Under the pieces are notes generated by a model that made no database searches, was not told where the DNA came from, and saw nothing but the letters and a program-made list of their open reading frames with translations. A DNA stretch of 64,000 bases, taken from Candidatus Peribacteraceae bacterium. GTDB taxonomy: Bacteria > Patescibacteriota > Gracilibacteria > Peribacterales > Peribacteraceae. The stretch lies in NCBI GenBank assembly GCA_028703835.1, contig JAQVMB010000002.1, forward strand, positions 33,232-97,231. The letters run 5' to 3'. Below, piece by piece: positions 18,632 through 27,441 of this stretch; the stretch's first letter is position 1; every line of letters begins with the position of its first letter. Position numbers and translations under genes: made by a program.

Positions 18632-19810
18632 TCATGACGGCCTGATGTGCACGTCCGCGCGGAAGGTACCCACCGAGCACGTGAGCACGAAGTCTTTCCG
18701 CGGATTCTCGAGGGGTCCCAGCCAGTTGGATCCCTGCCGGATCGGCGCACTGACGCCGAAAGCCGGCGCCTGCAGGAAGGTGGCGCATCCTGATACGCCG
18801 TCGGGTGCGATGGCGTACACCCAGGTATCCTTGCCGGCATCGATGGTGAAGGAATCGGGGCTGTAACCGCGATCCGTGACGTACATGGTGATGATTTGCC
18901 GCCCCTGTGCGTCGACTGTCACGTAGGGGTCGTCGGAACCGGATTCTTCCGCTTCGGAACGGAAGGGAAGGTACCGATCCGGCGAGATGCCCATGAGCGC
19001 CAGCCCGTTGCCGACGCTTGTCAGGCCCAGCAGCAGCACGAGGACGCCTGAGAAGCGGAGGAACCACCGCTCGAACCTTCCTTCCGCGAACGAACTCAGC
19101 AGGCTGATGCCGAGCAGGGCGGGGAGCGTGCCGAGGGCGAATGCGAACATGATCAGTCCTCCCCGCAGAAAACTCCCCGACGTGAGGGCGAGTAATTGCA
19201 TGGACTGCGTGAAGCCGCAGGGGACGAAGAACGTGAGGGCGCCGAGGAAGAAACCGGCAAAGGGGCTCTCGCTGCCGGAGAGCGCGTGGAGGCGTTTCGT
19301 GAGGAAGCGGGGGAGAGGAATCCGGCAGAATTGCTTCGGGATGAGGCGGAGGATGGAGAGGCCGAGGATGACCATCACGGCGGCGATGATGACGGTCAGG
19401 AAGCCCGTGGCCACGGAGGAGACGCGGAAGGCCGTCCCGAGGAGGCCGACCAGCCCGCCCAGCACGAAGTATCCCGCCAAGCGGCCCACGTTGAAGGATG
19501 CGAGCGGGAGGAAGCGCTTCCACGGCGCTTCGCTCTCGTGTGTTTCCCGCCAGGCGGCCGCCAGGGAGAGCAGCAGGCCCCCGACGAGCGCCATGCAGCT
19601 GGACGCCGCGGAGGCGAGACCGATGAACGCGATGGCGCCGAAGCCGACGGCTCCGTCGGGAGCGAGAGGGGCGCCGATGCCGAGGCCGCGGAGCATGCGT
19701 GAGAGGACCAGGATGAGGGCCAGCATGCCGAGCAGTTCTATCCAGTACTGCCATCCCCTGTGTTCCCGCGAGGCGGCACTCTCTGCCGCGGAATGCGATT
19801 GGTCGGGCAT
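18632..19810 (-). CDS. TauE/SafE (DsbD-like) transmembrane protein with C-terminal cupredoxin-like domain
   Basis: FFLGALTFFVPCGFTQSMQLLALTSGSFLRGGLIMFAFALGTLPALL plus C-terminal YSPDSFTIDAGKDTWVYAI...CATFLQAP...VLTCSVGTFRADVHI. Confidence 0.75.
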   Translation of the reverse strand: MPDQSHSAAESAASREHRGWQYWIELLGMLALILVLSRMLRGLGIGAPLAPDGAVGFGAIAFIGLASAASSCMALVGGLLLSLAAAWRETHESEAPWKRFLPLASFNVGRLAGYFVLGGLVGLLGTAFRVSSVATGFLTVIIAAVMVILGLSILRLIPKQFCRIPLPRFLTKRLHALSGSESPFAGFFLGALTFFVPCGFTQSMQLLALTSGSFLRGGLIMFAFALGTLPALLGISLLSSFAEGRFERWFLRFSGVLVLLLGLTSVGNGLALMGISPDRYLPFRSEAEESGSDDPYVTVDAQGRQIITMYVTDRGYSPDSFTIDAGKDTWVYAIAPDGVSGCATFLQAPAFGVSAPIRQGSNWLGPLENPRKDFVLTCSVGTFRADVHIRPS

Positions 19811-19881
19811 AGTGAGGCGTGCATTGTAGCAGATGTCCCCGTCCCACTTCCGTTTTTTGTTTGCTCCAGTACGCTGTGCCC

Positions 19882-21411
19882 ATGCGGCCGATCCCTGCCA
19901 CCATGGCCACGCAGCATCCCGACAATGCGGGGGCGCCGTGGTGGAAGGGCGATGCGTTCATCGCGACGCAGGACGAGATCGAGGAATTGCTGCTGCTCTT
20001 CCGGGAGCTGCCGATCGACGAGTACATGTGGGACTGGGAGGGAAAGTACGTGGACGAGGCGGTGGGGGAGAAGCTCTTTTCCCGCGCCGATGATTTCTTC
20101 CGCAAACATCCGCTGGGGGAAGCATTCCGTCTCACGTACCGCATCCCCGCATTCGACGGCGACGCCATGCACCGCATGGCGCGGGCGTTCATGAACGTGC
20201 TGTCGCTCGCCGATCTTGCGCGGGACATCGGCCTGCCGCACGCGCCGGTGACGGAGCTTTTCCTTCCTCTCACGACGTCCGCGGAGCAACCGCTGCGCGT
20301 GCGCCAGGCGTTCCGTGAGGTGGCGGAGTTCCACCGCGCCGTTTTCCATCGCGACCGCGCGGAAGAGGATGCGTTGCTGGGACAGATGGACGTGACGCCG
20401 CTCGTGGAGGACGTGGCGTCGCTCTTCTCGATCGAAAACATCCTGCGTCCGTACTGGGAAACGCTGCTGAAGGAAAAGCAGAACATCCGTACCGAGGGGC
20501 AGCGGCTCTTCCTCGCCCGTTCCGATCCGGCCATGAACGCGGGGCTCGTGCCCGCCGTCTTGGCCGTGAAGGTGGCGTTGAGCGCGGCGTCGGAGACGGC
20601 GCAGTCGCTCGGTTTTCCCCTGTACCCCATCCTCGGCACGGGCTCCCTGCCGTTCCGCGGGAGCGTCAATCCGCAGTACACGGACGTCTTCCTCCGGCAG
20701 TACGGCGGGGTGCGGACGTACTCCATCCAATCCGCGTTCCGGTACGATTATCCGCTGGAGGAAGTCCGCCATGCGTTGGAAGAAATCCGGCGGGAAGCTC
20801 CGCTGCGGGAGGTGCAGCCCGTCCCGGCCGCGGACCGGGCGAAGCTGCGGGAACTGGCGGAGATGTTCACGTCCATCTGGCAGCCGACGATCGAAGCCAT
20901 CGCGGGGACGATCAATGCCGTTGCCGCGCACATTCCCTCGCGGCGGGAACGTCTGCAGCATATCGGGCTGTTCGGGTACAGCCGCGGCGTGGGAAAGGTG
21001 CGGTTGCCGCGCGCCATCGGGTTCACTGCGGCGCTCTATTCCCTCGGCGTTCCGCCGGAGCTCATCGCGACGGGGCGCGGACTCCTGTGCGCGAAAGAGG
21101 CGGGACTCTTCGATCTCGTCGAACGCTACTATCCGGCATTACGTGACGATCTGACGCATGCGGGGAAGTACCTCAACCGGGAAAACCTGCATATCCTCGC
21201 GGGGGAGCAGGTGGCGTTCGCGGACATCGAACGGGGCGTGGATGCCGTCGAGGAGGCTTTGGATATCGAACTCGGCCCCCGGAAGCCGCGTCACCTCATC
21301 CATCGCAACCTCACCTCCATCATTTTGCAGCGTTTGCGCAGCAATGCTTCCCGCGAGGCGATCGTCCGGGACGTGACGGAGGCCGGCGTCATTCGGCGCA
21401 GTCTCGGATGA
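19882..21411 (+). CDS. ppcA: Phosphoenolpyruvate carboxylase, archaeal type
   Basis: MATQHPDNAGAPWW, FLARSDPAMNAGLVPAVLAVKVALS, PILGTGSLPFRGSVNP, TYSIQSAFRYDYP: archaeal-type PEPC motifs; ~510 aa rather than ~900 aa. Confidence 0.88.
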   Translation: MRPIPATMATQHPDNAGAPWWKGDAFIATQDEIEELLLLFRELPIDEYMWDWEGKYVDEAVGEKLFSRADDFFRKHPLGEAFRLTYRIPAFDGDAMHRMARAFMNVLSLADLARDIGLPHAPVTELFLPLTTSAEQPLRVRQAFREVAEFHRAVFHRDRAEEDALLGQMDVTPLVEDVASLFSIENILRPYWETLLKEKQNIRTEGQRLFLARSDPAMNAGLVPAVLAVKVALSAASETAQSLGFPLYPILGTGSLPFRGSVNPQYTDVFLRQYGGVRTYSIQSAFRYDYPLEEVRHALEEIRREAPLREVQPVPAADRAKLRELAEMFTSIWQPTIEAIAGTINAVAAHIPSRRERLQHIGLFGYSRGVGKVRLPRAIGFTAALYSLGVPPELIATGRGLLCAKEAGLFDLVERYYPALRDDLTHAGKYLNRENLHILAGEQVAFADIERGVDAVEEALDIELGPRKPRHLIHRNLTSIILQRLRSNASREAIVRDVTEAGVIRRSLG

Positions 21412-21450
21412 CCCGATTGAGCGAGATTCGCATTGCGGTATGATGGAGCC

Positions 21451-22005
21451 ATGGAAGCCAAAGCCAAGAAGCCATTACCGCAGGATCCCGTGGTGCCGCC
21501 CGCACACGGCAAACCCGCTACGCCGCGGGGCGATGTGACGGCTTTGCAGCGGGAAATCGCGGAGTTGCAAGCGCAGGTGAAGCGTTTGACGGATATGGCG
21601 GGACGCGCACAGGCGGACCTGCAGAACGCGAAGGCGCGTCTGGACAAGGATGCGGAAGACCTGCGGAAGTACGCCGCGGAGGGTGCGATCCGCAAGCTGC
21701 TGCCGGTCATCGATAATTTCCAGCGGGCATTCCTGCATCTTCCGGAGGATTTGAAATCTCATGAGTGGGTGAAGGGCGTGGCTGCCATCGAGCAGCATTT
21801 CCTGAAGATCGTGTCCGATTTGGGATTACGGAAGATGGAGGTGCTTGGCAAGCCCGTTGATGCTTCCCGGCATGACGTGTTGATGCAGGGGCCCGGCGCA
21901 AATGGTACGGTGATCGAAGTGTTCGAAGAAGGCTACGAGCTCAACGGACGCGTCATCCGCCCCGCCAAGGTGAAGGCGGGCGACGGGACTTCGTCGCAGT
22001 CCTGA
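21451..22005 (+). CDS. grpE: GrpE nucleotide exchange factor
   Basis: Coiled-coil N-terminus; RKLLPVIDNFQRAF; GVAAIEQHFLKIVSDLGLRKMEVLGKPVDASRHDVLM...VIEVFEEGYELNGRVIRPAKVKAG. Confidence 0.92.
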   Translation: MEAKAKKPLPQDPVVPPAHGKPATPRGDVTALQREIAELQAQVKRLTDMAGRAQADLQNAKARLDKDAEDLRKYAAEGAIRKLLPVIDNFQRAFLHLPEDLKSHEWVKGVAAIEQHFLKIVSDLGLRKMEVLGKPVDASRHDVLMQGPGANGTVIEVFEEGYELNGRVIRPAKVKAGDGTSSQS

Positions 22006-22009
22006 CCGA

Positions 22010-22285
22010 TTATGCAGCGTCTTCCAAGAGCTCTTTGCAGTGGCGCTTCGTGGCTTTGATGATTTCCAAACTGTGGAAATTCCTCGGTTGATGGAGAGGG
22101 TCTGCTTGAAGCCCGGCAATTTCCATCGTCAGAGCTTCTATGTCTTTCGGATGCGGCGCCAGTGTCGTTTTGGCGACTCTGCGGATGAGATTGGCATCGT
22201 CCGAAGACAAAGCCCCGCCCAAGTCCACCGCCACCGAATTCTCCAAAAACTTGAGGAAAGAGGGGAGATCGGATTGATGAAGCAT
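22010..22285 (-). CDS. Hypothetical small helical protein
   Basis: 91-aa ORF between grpE and murD, converging on grpE. Confidence 0.45.
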   Translation of the reverse strand: MLHQSDLPSFLKFLENSVAVDLGGALSSDDANLIRRVAKTTLAPHPKDIEALTMEIAGLQADPLHQPRNFHSLEIIKATKRHCKELLEDAA

Positions 22286-22310
22286 TAGATATATTATAAA
22301 CTAAATCTTA

Positions 22311-23636
22311 CTATTTGACAATCTCCCCTTTGAACATCTCTCCTCTCTCTTCGAAGTTCTTGAACAGGCCGTAGCTGGGAGAGGCTGGCGAGAGAAGAAC
22401 GATCGGAATGTTGCTGGTTGCTGCCTGCCCTGAGCGGAGTCGAAGGGGTTGCTGGTTACTGGTTGTCTGCTTCGCAAGTGAAACAGCTTGTTCCATGTGA
22501 GAAACATCCCGGATGCTGACAGTGGCAGCCGCCTTTTCCAGAGCAAGGCGGATGCGCGGGCCGCTCTCCGGGAAGAGGATGACGTTCTGAACGGATGATC
22601 GGGCGATGCGTTTGCCGAGTTCGGTGAAGTTGTAGCCGCGGTCTTGGCCGCCGAGGAGGATGGTCGTGACGCGGTCGCCGAGGGCATCGAGGGCAGCGAT
22701 GGCGGATTCCGGCGTCGTGGAAATGGAGTCATCGATCCATTCGAGGCCGTGGTGGAGGCCGAGCGATTGCAGGCGGTGGGGCAACCCTTGGAAGTCGCGG
22801 AAAGCTTCCAGGCATGTTTCCTTGGTGATGCCGAGGTATTCAGCCACTTTCCAGGCGGCGGCCATATTACCTGCATTGTGCCGTCCCAGAAGGTGCGTTT
22901 CGCCGACGGGCAGGGGAGCGTCGTCCGCCGAGAACTGCATCTTCTTTCCGATGCTCAGAAATGCGATGCGCTTCGCTCCTTCCTGCTCGACGTTGAAAAA
23001 GATGACATCTTCCTCCGTTTGGAAGCGTGCGATGTTCGTCTTTGCGTCCTCGTATGCATCGATGCCGCCGTGGTAATCCAGGTGTTCGGGGAAGAAGCTC
23101 GTAACGACGGCGATGGAGGGGCTCGTCTTGAGGTCCGTCAGTTGGTAGCTGCTCATTTCCAGAACGAAGAACGTGTCGGGAGCGGCGTGCTCCAATGCGT
23201 CCAGGGCCGGGGATCCGATGTTCCCCACGAGGAAGGCATTGCGCCCGTCGGCGATGAGGGCGGCGTGGATGAGCGAGGCGGTGGTGCTCTTGCCCTTCGA
23301 GCCGGTTACGCCGATGACGACGGCCTCGTCTTCGCGAACCGTATCGAGAAAGATCTGGGTGGCGTTCGTCATCTTCTCCCGCACGGCGCCGAATGCAGCC
23401 TGCGGCGGTATCCCGGGAGACTTGATGATGACGTCGAAGTCGGCCAGGTTCTCCAGCCAACCCGTACCCAGTCGCCGCCCATGGTGCGCGGCGGAAGGCG
23501 GCACATGTTCATCGCTGTCGGCGATGGTGATTTCGCAGTCGGGAACGCGGGTTTCCAGAGCCCGCACCGTCGCCTGCCCCTCGCGCCCGAAGCCGAGAAC
23601 GCAGATGTTCTTGCCGGAGAGTTCACGAATATGCAT
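22311..23636 (-). CDS. murD: UDP-N-acetylmuramoyl-L-alanine:glutamate ligase (MurD family)
   Basis: CVLGFGREGQATVRAL, VIGVTGSKGKSTTASLIHAAL, SSYQLTDL, GLPHRLQSLG, DDSISTTPESAIAAL, LLGGQDRGYNF. Contains repeat-derived insert SNQQPLRLRSGQAATSN. Confidence 0.92.
   Translation of the reverse strand: MHIRELSGKNICVLGFGREGQATVRALETRVPDCEITIADSDEHVPPSAAHHGRRLGTGWLENLADFDVIIKSPGIPPQAAFGAVREKMTNATQIFLDTVREDEAVVIGVTGSKGKSTTASLIHAALIADGRNAFLVGNIGSPALDALEHAAPDTFFVLEMSSYQLTDLKTSPSIAVVTSFFPEHLDYHGGIDAYEDAKTNIARFQTEEDVIFFNVEQEGAKRIAFLSIGKKMQFSADDAPLPVGETHLLGRHNAGNMAAAWKVAEYLGITKETCLEAFRDFQGLPHRLQSLGLHHGLEWIDDSISTTPESAIAALDALGDRVTTILLGGQDRGYNFTELGKRIARSSVQNVILFPESGPRIRLALEKAAATVSIRDVSHMEQAVSLAKQTTSNQQPLRLRSGQAATSNIPIVLLSPASPSYGLFKNFEERGEMFKGEIVK
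22415..22475. repeat. GCTGGTTGCTG-type tandem plus CCTGAGCGGAGTCGAAGG element inside murD
   Basis: GCTGGTTGCTGCCTGCCCTGAGCGGAGTCGAAGGGGTTGCTGGTTACTGGTTGTC; a related CCTGAGCGCAGTCGAAGG sits at about 25214-25231. Confidence 0.65.
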
Positions 23637-23648
23637 AGCGGTTAGCTG

Positions 23649-25040
23649 TCAGCGTTCAGTGATCAGCTTGGAAAAGGGCACGGGAACGCAGTGGTCTGCG
23701 GAAGGAGTGAGGATTTCGTCGATGAGTTTTTTTGGATCAGGTATGGAGGGAAGGACGTCCTTTTTGAATGCCTGCATGACGGGATCATGGTCATATTCTT
23801 TGTGTTCCATGGCCAGCAGGAAGGCGGCCTTTGCTTCGTCGGGCGTCCCGACGCACTCGAACGGCTTCATCCCTTCGATGCCCCACAGTTCCCGGTAGAG
23901 GGGCAGCAGTGCGGCATCCGTGTAGAGGTTTTTCCCGAAGGTTTGAAGGAGAGTTTTCTTCGGGACGAATGCGGCGAGAAGGGAGAAGACGAAGGCGCAT
24001 TTGGGACATTTGCCACACCACAAGTTTCCCTCTCCCCCCCGCCCCTCTCCCGGGGGGAGAGGGGCGCTCTCCCGGGCGCGGATTTTCCAGTTTTTATTGC
24101 AGCTCGTCGTGAGCGGCAGGTATCGCGGGAATTGCGCGAAGAGCTTGGCGATGTGCAGTTCGCTGAGCGGCCGCAGCAGGCTGAAGCAGGAGATATCCGT
24201 TTTCACGAAGGAGCGAAGGTAGTCTTGCATCATTCGTTCAAAAGCGATGCCTTTGCTCCACTGATGGTTGATCTCTTTCCCGTGGTAGGAAACATTCCCG
24301 AAGGAGGCGCTGCGCTCGTTGCTCAGGACGACGGCATCGAAGTCGCCCAGGATCGCGACGATGACGGCGACGAAAGACAGGTAGGCGGTGATGGGCACAT
24401 GGCCGTTCAGCGCTCCCGCGGCGTTCAGTTCGAAGAGTTCTTTCGGGAGGGAGCGGTTCACCGTGAGGAGCGGCAAACCGGCCTCCTCCGCCAGACGGTC
24501 GATGAGCGGGTGCTTGCCGAGGCGCAGGAGCGTGCAGTCAAAGCCAGCTTTCTTCAGCAGCTCCACCGTCACCATGGAATCCTTGCCGCCGCCGACGGGG
24601 ACGAGGACTCTTTTCGCGCGGTTTTCTATTGGTGCTTCAGGCGGTTGCTGGGTACTGGGTACTGGTTGCTGGTTTGCAGGGAAATGGATCAAGCCGTTGA
24701 AGTCGATGTTGTTCCGGAAGAAGAATTCCCCCAGACCGTTTTCGTACACCGTGTTCCAGAAGGCCGCTTCTTCGGGCGAGAGATTCCCCGTCCGGATGGT
24801 CATGGTTTTCGGGAGGCAGGTTTTGTAGTAGCTGATCCCGCCCATCAGGTGCAGGGCGCGGAGCGCGTTGCCCAGGGACGGGGCATCGTCACTGCTGCGC
24901 AGGGATTCCATCGGCAGCGTCAGTCTCTCCTTGAACGTGATGTCGTCATCAAGGGAATACGTCAGCGTGATGATTCCCGTCTCGGGATCGAAGGCACAGG
25001 CATCGAAGATGAATGATTGGTACTGCTTCATGGAGTGCAC
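23649..25040 (-). CDS. murL: UDP-MurNAc-L-Ala-L-Glu epimerase (MurL-like)
   Basis: RVLVPVGGGKDSMVTVELLKKAG (PP-loop-like), VVLSNERSASFGNVSYHGKEINHQWSKGIAFE, LLRPLSELHIAKLFAQ, WCGKCPKCAFVF, KPFECVGTPDEAKAAF; adjacent to murD. Confidence 0.83.
   Translation of the reverse strand: MHSMKQYQSFIFDACAFDPETGIITLTYSLDDDITFKERLTLPMESLRSSDDAPSLGNALRALHLMGGISYYKTCLPKTMTIRTGNLSPEEAAFWNTVYENGLGEFFFRNNIDFNGLIHFPANQQPVPSTQQPPEAPIENRAKRVLVPVGGGKDSMVTVELLKKAGFDCTLLRLGKHPLIDRLAEEAGLPLLTVNRSLPKELFELNAAGALNGHVPITAYLSFVAVIVAILGDFDAVVLSNERSASFGNVSYHGKEINHQWSKGIAFERMMQDYLRSFVKTDISCFSLLRPLSELHIAKLFAQFPRYLPLTTSCNKNWKIRARESAPLPPGEGRGGEGNLWCGKCPKCAFVFSLLAAFVPKKTLLQTFGKNLYTDAALLPLYRELWGIEGMKPFECVGTPDEAKAAFLLAMEHKEYDHDPVMQAFKKDVLPSIPDPKKLIDEILTPSADHCVPVPFSKLITER
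24024..24078. repeat. Palindromic repeat element inside murL
   Basis: AGTTTCCCTCTCCCCCCCGCCCCTCTCCCGGGGGGAGAGGGGCGCTCTCCCGGGC; encodes APLPPGEGRGGEGN. Confidence 0.72.
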
Positions 25041-25080
25041 AGCATACCTTACTGATGTTGTGTTTCAGGAAAATCAACGA

Positions 25081-25166
25081 TGGTGCCGGAGGAGGGAATC
25101 GAACCCTCAATGCCTTTCGGCACACGATTTTGAGTCGTGCGCGTCTACCAATTCCGCCACTCCGGC
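25081..25166 (-). tRNA. tRNA-Leu (CAA), CCA encoded
   Basis: Reverse complement GCCGGAGTGGCGGAATTGGTAGACGCGCACGACTCAAAATCGTGTGCCGAAAGGCATTGAGGGTTCGATTCCCTCCTCCGGCACCA; long variable arm, loop CTCAAAA. Confidence 0.94.
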
Positions 25167-25348
25167 AAGAGTGATAAAAGCAATGGTACGAGAATGAGCG
25201 ATGCCTGTCAGGTCCTGAGCGCAGTCGAAGGGCTGCCACTCCGGCACGGATGTATTGTACAGATGCTCCCGAGAGAAAGTAATCATCGATCTCCCCTCGC
25301 GTCATCAATAGGGCGGAGTTTCATACGGTTTTCGTTCCCCATTCTTTG

Positions 25349-25561
25349 ATGGCTTCCCAACAGGAAGTGGATCGGCTGAAGAAAGAAGCGGAGCAGAAGA
25401 AAAAGTTCGCCGATGAAAAACTGCGGGAGGCGGAAGCGACGTTGGCGAGGCAGAAGGAAAGGGAGGCGGAGCTGAAGCTGGAGGAAGCTCGGAAGAAAGA
25501 GCAGGAAGCACGGAAAAAAGCCGCGGAGAACATAAAGAGGCAGTCGGAGTTGCACAAATAA
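25349..25561 (+). CDS. Small highly charged coiled-coil protein
   Basis: MASQQEVDRLKKEAEQKKKFADEKLREAEATLARQKEREAELKLEEARKKEQEARKKAAENIKRQSELHK. Confidence 0.6.
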   Translation: MASQQEVDRLKKEAEQKKKFADEKLREAEATLARQKEREAELKLEEARKKEQEARKKAAENIKRQSELHK

Positions 25562-25578
25562 ACAAAATATAGTATAAT
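25550..25578 (+). promoter_or_regulatory. Sigma70-type promoter for the subtilase gene
   Basis: TTGCAC (25550-25555), 17-nt spacer, TATAAT (25573-25578), upstream of ATG 25606. Confidence 0.7.
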
Positions 25579-25605
25579 ATAAATAACACATACTCCCTTT
25601 CCCTT

Positions 25606-27441
25606 ATGCGTCGCTCGCATCCTGCGGTCCTTGCGGTTCTTGCCGTATCCGGTGTCTGTCTCTTTCAGGTTCTGCGATCCGCCCCGCTTAATGCTGCCGT
25701 GTACCTTCTCCCGCCGCGGTCTTCTGCTTCCTCCGTTTCTTCGCAGAAGGCGGTACGGATGGAATCGGGAACGTTGCGGCTGGAACGGGCCGTGAAGGCG
25801 CCTCTCCTGCACCGCAGGGCCATGCCCACCTGCGAGGAGATCGGACGGTGCAAGAAGGGGGAGCGGCAGATGGTCATTCCGTCCCCGGATGTCGCGTCGC
25901 TTCTGGATGCGCAACGGAAAGGATGCACGATCAAGCGCTTGTTCCGCAGCGGCGTGTCCGTCCTTTGCCCGTCGACTGCATCCCTGCCGCAGGCGAAAAC
26001 CGAACGCATTTTTCAAGTGCTCGATGTCCTTTCCAACGAGCAGATCGGCGCCGCGTCCGTGCAGGCTTCCGGCGTGACGGGGGCCGGCGTGCGCGTGGCG
26101 GTGTTGGACACGGGCGTCGATGCGTCGCATCCGGAATTGCAAGGCAGAGTCGTGGCGCAGGCCGTCTTCACCGATGACGGCTCCGCGGACACGATCGGCC
26201 ACGGGACCCACGTTGCCGGCATCATCGCGGGACAGGGCGTGCAGGCGGTGGAGGGTGGCGGACAGGTGAACCGCGCCCTGGGCGTCAGTCCCGGCGCGTC
26301 CATCCTTTCCGGCAAAGTATGCGGCAGCGACGGATGGTGTTCGGAGGGGGACATTCTCGCGGGCATCAGCTGGGCGGTGGGACAGAAAGCGAGCGTCATC
26401 AACCTGAGCCTGGGCGGGGCGACGTATGCATCGCATTGTGACGACGACTTGCTGGCGCAGGAGGTGAACTGGGCCGTGAGCCGCGGGGTGACGGTGGTGG
26501 CGGCTGCGGGGAATGCCGGGACGGAAGGAGTGTCCACGCCGGCATGCGCTTCCAGCGCCATCGCCGTGGGTGCCGTGGACGCGTCGGACGTGCGTGCGTC
26601 GTGGTCGAACTACGGCGGCGCGCTCGATGTCGTTGCCCCCGGGGTGGGCATCCTCTCACCTGTTTCCTGCTTGTCCGCCGGCAGCTGCCCCGTCGCGTCG
26701 TACGGTTGGTGGAGCGGTACGTCGATGGCCACACCGCAGGTGACCGGTTTGGTCGCGCTCCTGTTGCAGGCCAATCCCTCGTTGACGCCGGCCGCCGTCT
26801 CCCGGGCGCTGACATCGACGGCGAAAGATCTCGGTACTGTCGGAGCCGACCTGTTCTACGGTTACGGAAGGGTGGATGCCGTCGCAGCCGTCGCCGCGGC
26901 GACGCAGGCGGGCAGTTCGTCCGGCGCACGTTCGTCCAGCAGCGCATCCCTCGGCAGTTCTTCCCGATCGTCGCTTGCAAGCAGCATGCCGGCCAACAGT
27001 TCATCCAGCTCTTCCGCCGTTCGAAGTTCCGCAAGCGCCATGAGCAGCCGCATGTCCGGCAGCGTCTCTTCCCGCAGCAGCAGGAATTTTTCCAGTCGCA
27101 GCTTCAGCAGCGCGCGGGAGGATCGGGAGGAGAACCATGAACAAGAAGAAGACTTTGCAGAAAAGGAGCGGGGGCAAGAACGTAACGAGCGGGCGGACGA
27201 TCGTCCCGCCTGTACCGTGAAGGCGTGGGCATGTGAGCCGTTCAACGATTGTACGTGGGAGGGGCGGCAGGAGCGGAAGTGTGCCCTGGTCGATAGCCAA
27301 TGCCGGGATGCGGAGGCCACCCGTCCGCCCCTGCAGCGCATGTGTGTCCCCCCGGGGCAGGTGCGCAAAACGGAATCCGACAAGGATGCGGAGGAACCGG
27401 TCAACGCAAACGTTCCCCGAAAGCTTGTTCCAGGACGCTGA
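25606..27441 (+). CDS. Secreted subtilisin-like (S8) serine protease with Ser-rich tail and Cys-rich C-terminus
   Basis: Catalytic D (VAVLDTGVDASHPEL), H (GHGTHVAGIIAG), S (SGTSMATPQVTGLVALLL); ~80-aa Ser-rich stretch; C-terminal CTVKAWACEPFNDCTWEGRQERKCALVDSQC. Confidence 0.92.
   Translation: MRRSHPAVLAVLAVSGVCLFQVLRSAPLNAAVYLLPPRSSASSVSSQKAVRMESGTLRLERAVKAPLLHRRAMPTCEEIGRCKKGERQMVIPSPDVASLLDAQRKGCTIKRLFRSGVSVLCPSTASLPQAKTERIFQVLDVLSNEQIGAASVQASGVTGAGVRVAVLDTGVDASHPELQGRVVAQAVFTDDGSADTIGHGTHVAGIIAGQGVQAVEGGGQVNRALGVSPGASILSGKVCGSDGWCSEGDILAGISWAVGQKASVINLSLGGATYASHCDDDLLAQEVNWAVSRGVTVVAAAGNAGTEGVSTPACASSAIAVGAVDASDVRASWSNYGGALDVVAPGVGILSPVSCLSAGSCPVASYGWWSGTSMATPQVTGLVALLLQANPSLTPAAVSRALTSTAKDLGTVGADLFYGYGRVDAVAAVAAATQAGSSSGARSSSSASLGSSSRSSLASSMPANSSSSSSAVRSSASAMSSRMSGSVSSRSSRNFSSRSFSSAREDREENHEQEEDFAEKERGQERNERADDRPACTVKAWACEPFNDCTWEGRQERKCALVDSQCRDAEATRPPLQRMCVPPGQVRKTESDKDAEEPVNANVPRKLVPGR

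Noticed and set aside
18624-20961. Large minus-strand ORFs 18624..20726 and 19738..20961
   Set aside because: Overlap the well-supported TauE/SafE-cupredoxin and PEPC genes in other frames; no recognisable motifs.
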